Shown here piece by piece: positions 1 to 8,949 of a stretch of 64,000 nt of DNA (position 1 is the first letter of the stretch; each line of letters starts with the position of its first letter). The notes under the pieces were generated by a model. The model searched no databases. It saw nothing but the letters and a program-made list of their open reading frames with translations, and had not been told where the DNA came from. The position numbers and the translations under genes were made by a program. The DNA is from Streptomyces sp. KMM 9044 (lineage in GTDB: Bacteria; Actinomycetota; Actinomycetes; Streptomycetales; Streptomycetaceae): assembly GCF_024701375.2 (NCBI RefSeq), contig NZ_CP113910.1, forward strand, positions 3,162,001-3,226,000, written 5' to 3'.

Positions 1-346
1 AGGTCGGGTACGGGGAGCCCTTGGGAGCCGGGACCGAGGTGAGCGGCTTGCCGATGTGCTCGGCCCACGTCTCGTCGACGCCCTCGACACCGGCCGGGAC
101 CTTGCGGTACCGGTCGTAGTCGTCCCAGGAGATCAGGTGTCGGACCCGGTGGCCGCGGCGGCGGATCTCGTCGGCGACCAGGTGCGGGGTCATGACCTCG
201 CGGAGGTTGCCCAGGTGGATGGGGCCCGACGGGGACAGTCCGGACGCGACGACCACAGGTTTGCCCGGGGCCCGACGCTCCGACTCCTCGATGACCTCGT
301 CCGCGAAACGGGAGACCCAGTCGGTGGTCTCGGTGCTCTGAGCCAC
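1..346 (-). CDS. lysS: Lysyl-tRNA synthetase, class I (N-terminal part, cut by window edge)
   Basis: Charges tRNA-Lys with lysine in the cytoplasm. Only the first ~115 residues are in the window; the gene runs off the left edge. The reading frame gives [18 protein letters not shown], then [16 protein letters not shown], where HLGN is the class I HIGH signature. Together with the downstream [12 protein letters not shown] this is typical of the archaeal-type class I LysRS used by Streptomyces rather than the class II enzyme. I chose GTG at 346 because an AAGGA ribosome site lies about 10 nt upstream; an in-frame GTG at 355 is too close to it. It is divergent from argS, as expected for this locus. 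Confidence 0.93.
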   Translation of the reverse strand, partial: MAQSTETTDWVSRFADEVIEESERRAPGKPVVVASGLSPSGPIHLGNLREVMTPHLVADEIRRRGHRVRHLISWDDYDRYRKVPAGVEGVDETWAEHIGKPLTSVPAPKGSPYPT

Positions 347-507
347 GATCGGCACGTCCTTCTTTCTGCTCGGGCAGCCGGTACGGTCGCACGGCTGACC
401 TCTCCATTCTCCCAGCCCGGACCGCATCCGCGAAAACCGCTTCTCACCGCGTGGGATACTCGGTTTCCGTAGCACTCCCACAACCCGAGCAGAACGGCAG
501 CCACTCC

Positions 508-2283
508 ATGGCCTCGGTCACGTCCCTCAGCGACTCCGTCCAGCAGCATCTCGCGTCCGCGCTCTCGGCCGTCCGGCCCGAGGCCGCCGGCGCGGACCCG
601 CTGCTGCGCCGAAGCGACCGGGCGGACTACCAGGCCAACGGCATCCTGGCGCTGGCCAAGAAGGCGAAGGCGAACCCGCGGGAGCTGGCCGCCGAGGTCG
701 TCGCGCACGTCGTCACCGGTGACGAGCTGATCAAGGACGTCGAGGTCTCCGGACCCGGCTTCCTCAACCTCACGATCGCGGACCGGGCGATCACCGCGAA
801 CCTCGCCGCGCGGTACGCGGACCCCGAGCGCCTCGGCGTGCCGGTGGTCCCGGACCCCGGCACCACGGTGATCGACTACGCCCAGCCGAACGTGGCGAAG
901 GAGATGCACGTCGGCCACCTGCGGTCCGCCGTGATCGGCGACTCCGTCGTCCAGCTCCTGGAGTTCACCGGGGAGAACGTGGTGCGCCGCCACCACATCG
1001 GCGACTGGGGAACCCAGTTCGGCATGCTCATCCAGTACCTGGACGAGCACCCGCACGAGTTGGACCACAAGGACGCCGAGAGCCTCCAGGCCTCCGGTCA
1101 GGAGGCGATGTCCAACCTGGACCGCCTCTACAAGACCGCGCGGAAGCTGTTCGACTCCGACGAGGAGTTCAAGACGCGCTCCCGGCGCCGGGTGGTCGAC
1201 CTCCAGGCGGGCGATCCGCAGACGCTCGCCATCTGGCAGAAGTTCGTCGACGAGTCGAAGATCTACTTCTTCTCCGTCTTCGACAAGCTGGACATGGAGA
1301 TCCAGGACGCGGACATCGTCGGCGAGTCCGGCTACAACGACATGCTCGCCGAGACCTGCCGCCTGCTGGAGGAGTCGGGCGTCGCGGTCCGCTCCGAGGG
1401 CGCGCTGTGCGTGTTCTTCGAGGACGTCCTGGGCCCGGACGGCAAGCAGGTCCCGCTGATCGTGCAGAAGTCGGACGGCGGCTACGGCTACGCGGCGACC
1501 GACCTGTCGGCGATCCGCGACCGTGTCTTCCACCTGAAGGCCGACACCCTGCTGTACGTGGTGGACGCCCGGCAGGCGCTGCACTTCAAGATGGTCTTCG
1601 AGACCGCGCGCCGGGCCGGCTGGCTCGGGGACGGTGTGACGGCGCTCCAGCTGGCGTTCGGCACGATCCTCGGCAAGGACGGCAAGCCGTTCAAGACCCG
1701 CGAGGGCGAGACGGTGAAGCTGGTCGACCTGCTGGACGAGGCGATCGACCGCGCCTCGGCGGTGGTCCGGGAGAAGGCACAGGACCTGTCCGGGGAGGAG
1801 ATCGCCGAGCGGGGCACCCAGGTGGGCGTCGGCGCGGTGAAGTACGCGGACCTGTCGACGTCGGCGAACCGGGACTACAAGTTCGACCTCGACCAGATGG
1901 TCTCGCTGAACGGCGACACGTCGGTGTACCTCCAGTACGCCTACGCCCGCATCCAGTCGATCCTGCGCAAGGCCCCCGAGGGCGTACACCCGTCGGCGCA
2001 CCCGGAGTTGGCGCTGCACGCGGCCGAGCGGGCGCTGGGCCTGCACGTCGACGCGTTCGCGGAGACGGTGGCGGACGCGGCCCGCGAGTACGCCCCGCAC
2101 AAGCTGGCCGCGTACCTGTACCAGCTGGCGTCCCTGTACACGTCGTTCTACGACAAGTGCCCGGTGCTGAAGGCCGGGTCGCCGGACCAGGTGGCCAACC
2201 GCCTGTTCCTGTGCGACGTCACGGCCCGCACGCTGCACCGGGGCATGGCCCTGCTGGGCATCAGGACGCCCGAGCGGCTCTGA
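508..2283 (+). CDS. argS: Arginyl-tRNA synthetase
   Basis: Cytoplasmic class Ia enzyme that attaches arginine to tRNA-Arg; 591 residues, the normal size. The N-terminal additive domain is followed by [16 protein letters not shown], which contains the HVGH form of the HIGH motif, then [11 protein letters not shown], both diagnostic of Arg[13 protein letters not shown] takes the KMSKS position. The C-terminus ([18 protein letters not shown]) is the DALR anticodon-binding domain. ATG 508 begins [15 protein letters not shown], which matches ArgRS N-termini; the open frame extends upstream to 451 but that part looks non-coding. A perfect hairpin follows the stop. Confidence 0.96.
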   Translation: MASVTSLSDSVQQHLASALSAVRPEAAGADPLLRRSDRADYQANGILALAKKAKANPRELAAEVVAHVVTGDELIKDVEVSGPGFLNLTIADRAITANLAARYADPERLGVPVVPDPGTTVIDYAQPNVAKEMHVGHLRSAVIGDSVVQLLEFTGENVVRRHHIGDWGTQFGMLIQYLDEHPHELDHKDAESLQASGQEAMSNLDRLYKTARKLFDSDEEFKTRSRRRVVDLQAGDPQTLAIWQKFVDESKIYFFSVFDKLDMEIQDADIVGESGYNDMLAETCRLLEESGVAVRSEGALCVFFEDVLGPDGKQVPLIVQKSDGGYGYAATDLSAIRDRVFHLKADTLLYVVDARQALHFKMVFETARRAGWLGDGVTALQLAFGTILGKDGKPFKTREGETVKLVDLLDEAIDRASAVVREKAQDLSGEEIAERGTQVGVGAVKYADLSTSANRDYKFDLDQMVSLNGDTSVYLQYAYARIQSILRKAPEGVHPSAHPELALHAAERALGLHVDAFAETVADAAREYAPHKLAAYLYQLASLYTSFYDKCPVLKAGSPDQVANRLFLCDVTARTLHRGMALLGIRTPERL

Positions 2284-2318
2284 TCGCCCCTGACCGGAAC
2301 GGTCGCACGCACGGGTCC

Positions 2319-2355
2319 GTGGCCCGTCCTCTCCCCCGAAGAGAGGACGGGCCAC
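2319..2355. terminator. Bidirectional hairpin terminator between argS and the PG-binding gene
   Basis: A perfect 15-bp stem (2319-2333 with 2341-2355) and a 7-nt loop lies between the converging argS and 2393-2845 genes. Position and symmetry fit an intrinsic terminator for both strands; there is no strong T-tract, as is usual in Streptomyces. Confidence 0.75.
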
Positions 2356-2392
2356 AGCCGTTCAGCCGGTCAACCGGCCGACCGGCTTCCGG

Positions 2393-2845
2393 TCAGCTGG
2401 AGTTGGCGTTGGCGAACCGCTTGAACGCGGCCTGGGTCCCCGAGCCGGCGATGCCGTCGATGGCGCCGGTGTAGCCCCAGTGTGCCTTCAGCAGTCGCTG
2501 CAGCGCCTTCACCGTGTTGGGTCCGACGATCCCGTCGATCGCGTCGTTGTAACCCCAGTACGCCCTGAGACCGCGCTGGAAGGCCTTCCAGCTGTTGGTG
2601 CCGAGCTGGCCGTCCCTCGCCCCGGTGTAGCCCCAGTACGTCCGCAGCCAGTCCTGGACCTTCTTGGCCTCCGCCGTGCTCAGACCGAGGTTGACCACCG
2701 CGAGCGGAGCGACCGCCTCGGCACTCGCCACGGCCTTGGTGTCCTGCGCCGGTGCCGCGAAGCTGGTGCCCGCGGTGGCCAGGCCACCGGCGGCTATCCC
2801 CACGGCCGTGGTGACGCTGACGAGTGCCTTCGTCATGGCTCGCAT
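2393..2845 (-). CDS. Secreted peptidoglycan-binding protein with three short repeats
   Basis: A 150-residue exported protein. Residues 1-34 are a signal peptide (MRAMTKALVSVTTAVG, hydrophobic core, cleavage near SFA-AP). The mature part has three repeats of the PG_binding_1 type, each built around a WGYTGA/WGYNDA motif, DGxxG and an (N/S)xxAxxR-like helix (WLRTYWGYTGARDGQLG, RAYWGYNDAIDGIVG, KAHWGYTGAIDGIAG). It has no catalytic domain, so it probably binds cell wall or is a wall-associated accessory factor. ATG 2845 is preceded by AAGGGGGA at good spacing. Two membrane HTH proteins, one with the same domain, lie divergently beside it, which suggests a shared cell-wall role (inference). Confidence 0.85.
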   Translation of the reverse strand: MRAMTKALVSVTTAVGIAAGGLATAGTSFAAPAQDTKAVASAEAVAPLAVVNLGLSTAEAKKVQDWLRTYWGYTGARDGQLGTNSWKAFQRGLRAYWGYNDAIDGIVGPNTVKALQRLLKAHWGYTGAIDGIAGSGTQAAFKRFANANSS

Positions 2846-3126
2846 TCGTTTCCCCCTTCGAATGGGCGGCGCCGACCGGAGCGGCCGGCTCGGCAACGAC
2901 ACTGCCGGACCGGTGCCGGGCCCGGCCATGATTGCCTCAGAAGTGACGACGGCACGGGACGCCCCCTCCTGCGACCTGCGGGGATGTGCTCCGCCGGGAA
3001 GGTGCCGCGGGAGGGGCCGTGGCCGAATCGGTGCGGGTGCGGGAACCGCCTCCCCGGGCACACCGTTGATGCTGTTGCACAATGCGACGGGGGACCGGAA
3101 CCGAGCACACGTGTGCGGGGGGGGAC

Positions 3127-3963
3127 ATGTCGCGCTGGAAGGCCCTGCCCGCTGAACTCGACCCGAGCGCACGCAACCTGGTGGTGCGTTTACGGTGGCT
3201 GAAGGACCACAGCGGACTGAGCCTGCGCCAGCTCGCGTCGAAGAGCGGATACAGCGCCTCGTCGTGGGAGCGCTACCTCGGCGGCAGATCGCTGCCGCCG
3301 AGAGGGGCCGTGGAGGCACTCGCCTCGATCAACGGCGAGGAGCCGTCCCGGCTGCTCGCCGCGTGGGAGGTCGCCGCCGAGGCCTGGAACGGACGCACGG
3401 CAACGGCACCTCCGGCTTCGACTGCGGATACGGCTCCGGCTCCGGCTCCGGCGGCGGCGGCGGCGGAACCGATCACGGCCGTGCCCGCGGAGCCCCCCGG
3501 GCCGACCGCCGGCCACACGGCTGATCCGGTGCGCGGGAGGGCCTTCCAGGTCGCGGTCGCCGCAGGTGTGGCGGCCCTCCTGCTGGCCGCGTCGGCGGCT
3601 GCGGTCCTGGTCGGCCGGATGGGCACGGACGGCGGCGCCGCGACGTCGCCCACGTCGTCGGCCGCGGCGGCGATGTCGTCACCGTCGGCCGTACCCGGGT
3701 ACACCTGCCGGGTGGAGCGGGTCGACGGTCTCTGGTACGCGGGGCAGAGCGACACGAAGGAGGAGCTCCTGGCGAACGGCTACGCCGGGCCGGAGGTCGC
3801 CGAGGTGCAGTGCCTGCTGGAACGCGCGGGTTACGCGCCGGGGGACATCGACGGCATCTACGGCCCGTTGACCGAACGCGCCGTCACCCGCCTGCAACGG
3901 GACGCCGGTCTGGTCGTGGACGGCATCGTCGGCCCGCACACCTGGGGGGCCTTGCGGGGATGA
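3127..3963 (+). CDS. Membrane-anchored XRE-family HTH protein with external peptidoglycan-binding domain
   Basis: 278 residues. Residues ~10-75 form an XRE-like helix-turn-helix (LRQLASKSGYSASSWERYL). An Ala/Pro-rich linker follows, then one membrane segment at ~140-165 (FQVAVAAGVAALLLAASAAA), then a C-terminal PG_binding_1 domain (ERAGYAPGDIDGIYGPLTER). The topology puts a DNA-binding-like domain inside and a wall-binding domain outside, as for a one-component sensor. GGGGGGGGA precedes ATG 3127. Its stop overlaps the start of the next gene (ATGA), so the two are translationally coupled. Whether the HTH binds DNA or protein is unknown. Confidence 0.85.
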   Translation: MSRWKALPAELDPSARNLVVRLRWLKDHSGLSLRQLASKSGYSASSWERYLGGRSLPPRGAVEALASINGEEPSRLLAAWEVAAEAWNGRTATAPPASTADTAPAPAPAAAAAEPITAVPAEPPGPTAGHTADPVRGRAFQVAVAAGVAALLLAASAAAVLVGRMGTDGGAATSPTSSAAAAMSSPSAVPGYTCRVERVDGLWYAGQSDTKEELLANGYAGPEVAEVQCLLERAGYAPGDIDGIYGPLTERAVTRLQRDAGLVVDGIVGPHTWGALRG

Positions 3964-4916
3964 GGTCGCCGAACGGTTCCGGAGACGCGCGGCGCACACC
4001 CCGTACGCCGAGTGCACCTGCTGGTACGCCGTCACCGGAGCGTGCCCGGCTGACCGCCGCCCTGCGGGACCTCAAGGAACGCGCGGGCCTGAGCCTGACC
4101 CGGCTGGAGGAACGCACGCCGTTCAGCAAGTCCTCCTGGGGCCGCTATCTCAAGGGCGAGACGCTGCCGCCCCGGGAGGCCGTGCGGGAGCTGTGCCGGC
4201 TGGCGGGGGAACCGGCCGCACGCTGCCTGGCCCTGTGGGAGCTCGCGGAGTCGGAGAGCAGCGGCCGGGCGGCCCAGGCCCGTGCCCCGGCGCCGGCCGC
4301 ACCACCGGAACCCGGCCCGGCACCGCCCGCACCCCCGGCGCCCGCCCCGGCCGACCCGTCGCGGCCTGCGGACGGACCGGAGCCCCGCAGAGGTCCCCGG
4401 CGCATCGCGTCCGTCATCGCGGCCGTGCTGGCGGTGGCCGCCGCAGGCATGACCGCCACCGTCCTCCTCCTGCCGTCCGACCGGGCACCCGACGAAGCCC
4501 GGGCACCGCTCACGGCCGGAACGGGCAGCGGCACGGGAACCGCGACCGGGACCGCCCCACCCCCGCCCCGCTGCCGGGGGGCCGCCTGCGAGGGCAGGGA
4601 CCCGGTGAACATGCTCTGCGGCTTCCCCCCGGACACCCTCATCGAGCACCGCACCGCCTCCGGCGCCCACCTGCAGGTGCGGTACAGCTCCGAGTGCGGA
4701 ACGAGCTGGGGCCGTGTCTGGGGCACCCGGGTGGGCGACCGCGTCGAGCTGACCGCGGCCGGCCCGACCCGCTCCGCCGAGGTCACGGATGCCCTGGACG
4801 CGAAGGCGTACGTCTACACGCCCATGACGAGATCCCGCCCGGGCACCGTCGTACGAGCCTGCTTCCGCTCCGCGACGGCCCCGGGACGGGAGTGCTTCGA
4901 GGCCACGGTCCGCTGA
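3960..4916 (+). CDS. Membrane-anchored XRE-family HTH protein with external DUF2690-like domain
   Basis: 318 residues, second gene of a coupled pair (ATGA overlap with the previous stop). Residues ~20-90 resemble the neighbour's HTH (GLSLTRLEERTPFSKSSWGRYL). A long Pro/Ala linker leads to one membrane helix (~142-162, IASVIAAVLAVAAAGMTATV). The outer C-terminal domain has spaced cysteines (CRGAACEGRDP, MLCGF, YSSECGTSWGRV, VRACF, RECFE) and the DUF2690 pattern. The paralogous HTH with different outer domains suggests two sensors arising by duplication and domain exchange (inference). No ligand can be named. Confidence 0.85.
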   Translation: MRSPNGSGDARRTPRTPSAPAGTPSPERARLTAALRDLKERAGLSLTRLEERTPFSKSSWGRYLKGETLPPREAVRELCRLAGEPAARCLALWELAESESSGRAAQARAPAPAAPPEPGPAPPAPPAPAPADPSRPADGPEPRRGPRRIASVIAAVLAVAAAGMTATVLLLPSDRAPDEARAPLTAGTGSGTGTATGTAPPPPRCRGAACEGRDPVNMLCGFPPDTLIEHRTASGAHLQVRYSSECGTSWGRVWGTRVGDRVELTAAGPTRSAEVTDALDAKAYVYTPMTRSRPGTVVRACFRSATAPGRECFEATVR

Positions 4917-4948
4917 TCACGCTTCCGAAGGGCCGCAGGCCCGGACGG

Positions 4949-6088
4949 TCAGGGGTGCAGCACGACCTTCGTGTAGCCCTCGATCCGCTTGTCGAACTTG
5001 TCGTAGGCCGACGACGCCTGGTCCAGGCCCAGTTCGTGGGAGACGACGAAGCTGGGCTTCGCCCTGCCCTCGATGATCATGTCGCGCAGTTGCCGGTTGT
5101 AGCGCTTCACGTTGCACTGGCCCGTCCCGATCCGCAGGCCCTTCTCGAAGAGCTTGCCGATCGCGACGAGGAGCATGCCCTGCTTGGCCTGCTCGTCCGG
5201 TGCTCCCGGGTCGGCCGGGACGTAGAGTCCGGGCACGCCGAGCGCTCCGGTCGGCCTGACCGTGCCGACGAGCGCGTTGAGCACGGTCGCCGGTTCCTCG
5301 TGCGTGTCCCCCGGTGTCGTCGCCGTCGCCTGGTAGCCGACGGCGTCCACGCCCTTGTCCGTGCCGGCGCCCCCGGTCTGCTCCTTGATCTGCTCGACCG
5401 GGTCGCCCTTGGAGAAGTCGACCGGCACCGCGCCGATCTCCTCGGCCTTCTGCAGCCGCTCGGCGACCCGGTCCACGACGAACACCTTCTTCGCGCCGCG
5501 CAGCAGAGCCGAGTAGGCGGCCATGAGCCCGACCGGGCCCGCCCCGTACACCGCGACGCTCTCACCGGGGCTGACCTGGGCGAGCTCACAGCCGTGGTAG
5601 CCGGTGGGAAAGATGTCGGCGAGCAGGATGAAATCGCTCTCGTACTCCTTTCCCTGAGGTAGTTTCAGGCAGTTGAAGTCCGCGTAGGGAACGCGCAGGT
5701 ATTCGGCCTGGCCGCCCTGCCAGGGCCCCATGGAGACATAGCCGTAGGCGCCGCCGGCGAAGCCGGGATTGACGGTCGTGCAGTATCCGGTGAATCCCGC
5801 GGCGCAGTTGGTGCAGAACCCGCAGGCGACGTTGAAGGGCATGACCACGCGGTCGCCCTCCTCGATCGCGGTGACGCCCTGACCGACCTCCTCGACGATT
5901 CCCATGTTCTCGTGGCCGAAGACGATGCCGGGCTCGGCGCCGGTCCGTCCCTCGTACATGTGCAGGTCGGAGCCGCATATCGCGGTGGAGGTGATCCGTA
6001 CGATCACGTCGTTCGGGTGCTGGATGCGGGGCTTCTCCGCATCCTCGACCTCGACGCTGAACGGCCCCTTGTAAACGACGGCTTTCAT
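4949..6088 (-). CDS. fdhA: Zinc-dependent formaldehyde dehydrogenase-like oxidoreductase, glutathione-independent
   Basis: 379-residue medium-chain dehydrogenase/reductase. It keeps the catalytic zinc set (ICGSDLHMYEGR, then GHENMGIVEEVGQG) and a cysteine-rich lobe (CGFCTNCAAGFTGYC). The Rossmann glycine motif is AVYGAGPVGLMAA with VVDR after it, indicating NAD+. The insert-rich sequence and GYHGCELA context match the FdhA formaldehyde dismutase/dehydrogenase branch, not simple alcohol dehydrogenases. ATG 6088 (MKAVVYKGPF) has AAGGGCG upstream; extension to 6115 is unlikely. It probably detoxifies formaldehyde or related aldehydes, but substrate cannot be fixed from sequence. Confidence 0.85.
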   Translation of the reverse strand: MKAVVYKGPFSVEVEDAEKPRIQHPNDVIVRITSTAICGSDLHMYEGRTGAEPGIVFGHENMGIVEEVGQGVTAIEEGDRVVMPFNVACGFCTNCAAGFTGYCTTVNPGFAGGAYGYVSMGPWQGGQAEYLRVPYADFNCLKLPQGKEYESDFILLADIFPTGYHGCELAQVSPGESVAVYGAGPVGLMAAYSALLRGAKKVFVVDRVAERLQKAEEIGAVPVDFSKGDPVEQIKEQTGGAGTDKGVDAVGYQATATTPGDTHEEPATVLNALVGTVRPTGALGVPGLYVPADPGAPDEQAKQGMLLVAIGKLFEKGLRIGTGQCNVKRYNRQLRDMIIEGRAKPSFVVSHELGLDQASSAYDKFDKRIEGYTKVVLHP

Positions 6089-6276
6089 GATCGCGCCCTT
6101 CGTTCGACAACGCACGTCCGATCACACGCCCGCCCCGATTTCCCGGCGTGACCTATTCCTCATGGTTCTTCGGTCCACACCATCAGGCAAGTCGGTAATC
6201 TCACCGTGAACGCAGTTCGGTGCGGAGCGGTGCAAAAATCCGTGCCGCGTCGGCACATCATGAGGGTGAGCGAGAA

Positions 6277-6304
6277 GTGTCAGCACAACGACTGGGGACC
6301 CTGC
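6277..6304 (+). pseudogene. 5' fragment of a small gene split by the composite transposon
   Basis: GTG 6277 starts VSAQRL and the frame runs straight into the left 10-bp target repeat. Joining 6304 to 23406 (dropping one repeat copy) restores one 62-codon frame ending at 23566. The ribosome site is weak (GAGGG about 12 nt upstream), so the start is uncertain. See the 3' fragment for the rest. Confidence 0.6.
6295..6304. repeat. Left target-site duplication (GGGACCCTGC) of the composite transposon
   Basis: GGGACCCTGC abuts the outer inverted repeat at 6305 and recurs exactly at 23396-23405 after the opposite outer end. Ten base pairs is within the range known for ISAs1-family duplications. 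Confidence 0.88.
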
Positions 6305-7655
6305 CAGGGCTTCGGCGTAGTCACGTGACGTCCGGTTCGTGATCATCCGAGACCGAGGAGTGTGAGGGGGCGGCGAGGGTCGCGGGCGTTGCGGCGGAGG
6401 CCGGCCGCGATGTTCTTCACTCCGGCCATGCGGAGGACTCCGATGGCGAGGTTGCGCCATGTGGCCATCACGCGGGGCGCGTTGCCGGTCCGCAGTTGGG
6501 AGGCGTCCTCGGCGAAGGTGGTGTCGCGGACATGGTGCAGGGCCTCGATCTTCCAATGGTCGCGGACGAGTTCGGCGAGCTGGGCAGCGGTGGCCTGCTC
6601 GGCGGTCAGGCTGGTGACGGCGTAGACCGTCTTGACGGTGGTCTTGCCGGTCTTGCGGTCGGTGCGCCGACGCTTGATCTGGACGGCCTGGCGGGCTCCG
6701 GGGAAGAGGAGGCTGTTCACGGTGGCGGCCTTGATCCGACGGATCTCCGAGCGGCCGTGGGCGATGCCCCGGGTGCGTCCCTGAAGCGGGATGTCCTTCC
6801 AGGGAAGGGACTTCAGCTGGCGGCGCAGCTTCTTCTGGTTGCCCTTGACGATCACGATGTAGTGGGCACCCCGGCCGAGGAGGTAGTCGGCGTGCTCGCG
6901 CTGGGTGTGCATGGCGTCGCTGGTGACGACGACGCCGACCAGGTCGGCAACGGTATCCAGCAGCGGCTGGAAGCAGGTGATCTCGTTCGTCTTCTCGCCG
7001 ACGTCCAGCTGGCCCAGGACCAGACCGGTGGTGTGCTCCAGTGCAGCGAACGGATGGATCTTGCGGCCCTTCGCCTTGGCCGCGCCGCGCAGGCTCTTGC
7101 CGTCCACTGCGAGGCCGCGCAATCCGGTCACCTTCGGGCGGCGGTCGGCGAGCCAGCTCCCGACAGCCAGGTCCAGCGCGTCGCCGTCGATGCGGGCCAG
7201 CAGCCGGCGGACCGTGGTCTCTGCGGGCAGGACCCGCCTGGGCAGAAGCGGATCGGGGTCGGCACCGACCTGTTCCAGCACGTAGCCGGGGGCATCGGCG
7301 ATCCATTCGCCGACCGCCAGCAGCGAGGTCGCACCGGCCAGCACCGCGCACGCCGTGAGAGTGAGTACGACAGCCAGGCGGTGGCGCACCCCACGCGGAT
7401 CGCGCGGGTCCGGCACCTCGGCCAGCCGCTCCAGTAGGCCCGGGACCTCCTCGGGGCCGACCTGCGGATTCTCACGCAGTTGGTCAAGGGCAGGCGGGAT
7501 CAGAGATGATGCGTCGGCAGGCACGGTCTTCCACTTGGATCACGGGGCGTAGAGAACTCCATGATCTTGGAAGCCGTGCCTGTCACGTTCCGAGAGCACC
7601 GCTGAGCAGGCAGTTCGCCACGAACCGGGCGTCACGCGACTACGCCGAAGCCCTG
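6305..7655 (-). mobile_element. Intact ISAs1-family insertion sequence, left copy
   Basis: 1,351 bp with 37-bp terminal inverted repeats (6305-6341 and 7619-7655, two mismatches) reading CAGGGCTTCGGCGTAGTC inward. It holds one transposase gene on the minus strand. No target duplication flanks this copy alone; its partner repeat lies at the far end of the composite element. Confidence 0.9.
6343..7524 (-). CDS. ISAs1-family DDE transposase, intact
   Basis: 393 residues, full length. An N-terminal DDE_Tnp_1-associated region ([19 protein letters not shown]) precedes the catalytic core: first Asp in [11 protein letters not shown], second in [11 protein letters not shown], and Glu in [12 protein letters not shown]. 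All three catalytic residues are present. It starts at GTG 7524 ([11 protein letters not shown]). It probably catalyses movement of its own IS and, with the right end, of the composite transposon. The right-hand copy of this gene has lost codons ~8-230. Confidence 0.93.
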   Translation of the reverse strand: MPADASSLIPPALDQLRENPQVGPEEVPGLLERLAEVPDPRDPRGVRHRLAVVLTLTACAVLAGATSLLAVGEWIADAPGYVLEQVGADPDPLLPRRVLPAETTVRRLLARIDGDALDLAVGSWLADRRPKVTGLRGLAVDGKSLRGAAKAKGRKIHPFAALEHTTGLVLGQLDVGEKTNEITCFQPLLDTVADLVGVVVTSDAMHTQREHADYLLGRGAHYIVIVKGNQKKLRRQLKSLPWKDIPLQGRTRGIAHGRSEIRRIKAATVNSLLFPGARQAVQIKRRRTDRKTGKTTVKTVYAVTSLTAEQATAAQLAELVRDHWKIEALHHVRDTTFAEDASQLRTGNAPRVMATWRNLAIGVLRMAGVKNIAAGLRRNARDPRRPLTLLGLG

Positions 7656-8045
7656 TCCGCGCCGGCCCTCAGTTCACGCCTGACCAGTGAAAACCACACA
7701 TAGACTCCGGGCAGAGAACAACCTCTGAGGTGTCCTTCGCCCCATCCGTCTCAGGTGCGAATCGGAAGCGTGACTCGGTGCGGGGATCGGCGCCGCCGTC
7801 ATCGATCAGATGACCTGAAGGAAGACGATCACTATCAGACATGTTCGGCGCTCAACTTTTGCGTCCAGGACGGATTACTGCTTCACGAGCTCTTTCGAGT
7901 CCCCAGCGGGTCAGCAGATCCGACATTTCATCCTGCTATGACGAATAAGTCAGGGTGCGTACCGCCCAGAGGTCGGGAGTGGGACCCGATCACGGTCGCT
8001 GATCGCGTGAGGTCGCCCCTGGGGGGCCATTGATGCCAGCGCACG
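7656..8045. other. Non-coding stretch between the left IS and the IS21-type element
   Basis: About 390 bp of comparatively A/T-rich DNA. A 92-codon frame at 7755-8033 has no ribosome site and unconvincing composition, so I do not call it. With the IS21-type element removed this stretch is continuous with 10613-10898, so it is probably the original upstream region of the secreted-protein/ABC cassette. Confidence 0.5.
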
Positions 8046-8157
8046 TGTCAACGGCCATGTCGTTCTCCCCGTAGGCGGCCAGGAGTTCGCCCCGCTGGCG
8101 GCCATCGAGATGTCCCCGGTGGCGGCCAGATAATTCCCCGCCCTCGGGTCGGTCGGG

Positions 8158-8949
8158 TCAGCTGAAGGGCTTCACCCCCTGTCCGCTGGTGGCCTGGGTG
8201 AGCCGGTAGCTGTCACCCTGGGTGACGACGATGTGAGCGTGGTGCATGAGCCGGTCGACCGTCGCGGTGGCCAGGGTCTTGGGCATGATCTCGTCGAATC
8301 CGGAGGGGTGGAGGTTGCTGCTGACGGCGACCGAGCGTCGTTCGTAGGCGGCATCGACCAGGCGGTAGAAGCCCTCTGCGGCGTCCGGCGAGACCGGCAG
8401 CAGTCCGATGTCGTCGACGATGATCAGATCCGAACGGATGATCTTCGCGAGGGCTCGGGCGATCGAGTCGTCCGCGCGGTGCCGGCGGACCAGGACTCCG
8501 AGATCCTCGATGGTGAACCAGGAGACGGTCAGCCCGGCCTCGACCGCGGTCTGGCCGAGGGCCTCGGTGAAGTGGCTCTTGCCCGTGCCGGAGGGCCCGC
8601 AGATGCAAAAGTTCTCCCGCCGCCCGATCCATTCCAGGGACTTGAGGGCGTCCTGGGTGGGTCGGGGGATGGCGGACTTGGTCTCGTCCCAGTCGCCGAA
8701 GGTCTTGCCGGTGGGGAAGCCGGCCCGCTTGCGGCGGGTGTGAAGGTTGGCCCGGTCCCGGCCGGCGGCTTCCTCGGCCAGCAGGACGCGGACGACCTCG
8801 GCCGGGTCCCAGCGTTGGGCCTTGGCAGTGGGGATCAGATCGGCCAACACCCGCCGCAGGTGCGGGAGTTTGAGCCGCTTCGTCAGCTCGATGGCCTCGG
8901 CAAGCGGGTCGCCGTTGGTGCCGGGAACGGTGCGAAGTGGGGTGGCCAT
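8158..8949 (-). CDS. istB: IS21-family helper ATPase
   Basis: 263-residue AAA+ protein related to DnaC that assists IstA in target selection and strand transfer. It begins MATPLRTVPGTNGDPL; Walker A is ICGPSGTGKSHF, Walker B is LIIVDDIGLLP, and sensor-like VAVSSNLHPSGF follows. ATG 8949 overlaps the istA stop by one base (TGATG), so translation is coupled. The open frame runs further upstream, but only as the opposite reading of istA. Confidence 0.94.
   Translation of the reverse strand: MATPLRTVPGTNGDPLAEAIELTKRLKLPHLRRVLADLIPTAKAQRWDPAEVVRVLLAEEAAGRDRANLHTRRKRAGFPTGKTFGDWDETKSAIPRPTQDALKSLEWIGRRENFCICGPSGTGKSHFTEALGQTAVEAGLTVSWFTIEDLGVLVRRHRADDSIARALAKIIRSDLIIVDDIGLLPVSPDAAEGFYRLVDAAYERRSVAVSSNLHPSGFDEIMPKTLATATVDRLMHHAHIVVTQGDSYRLTQATSGQGVKPFS

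Noticed and set aside
190..2355. 721-codon minus-strand open frame opposite argS
   Set aside because: Arg/Val-rich shadow of the real gene; argS on the other strand has all family motifs.
7755..8033. 92-codon plus-strand frame in the transposon
   Set aside because: No ribosome site, no family resemblance and atypical composition.
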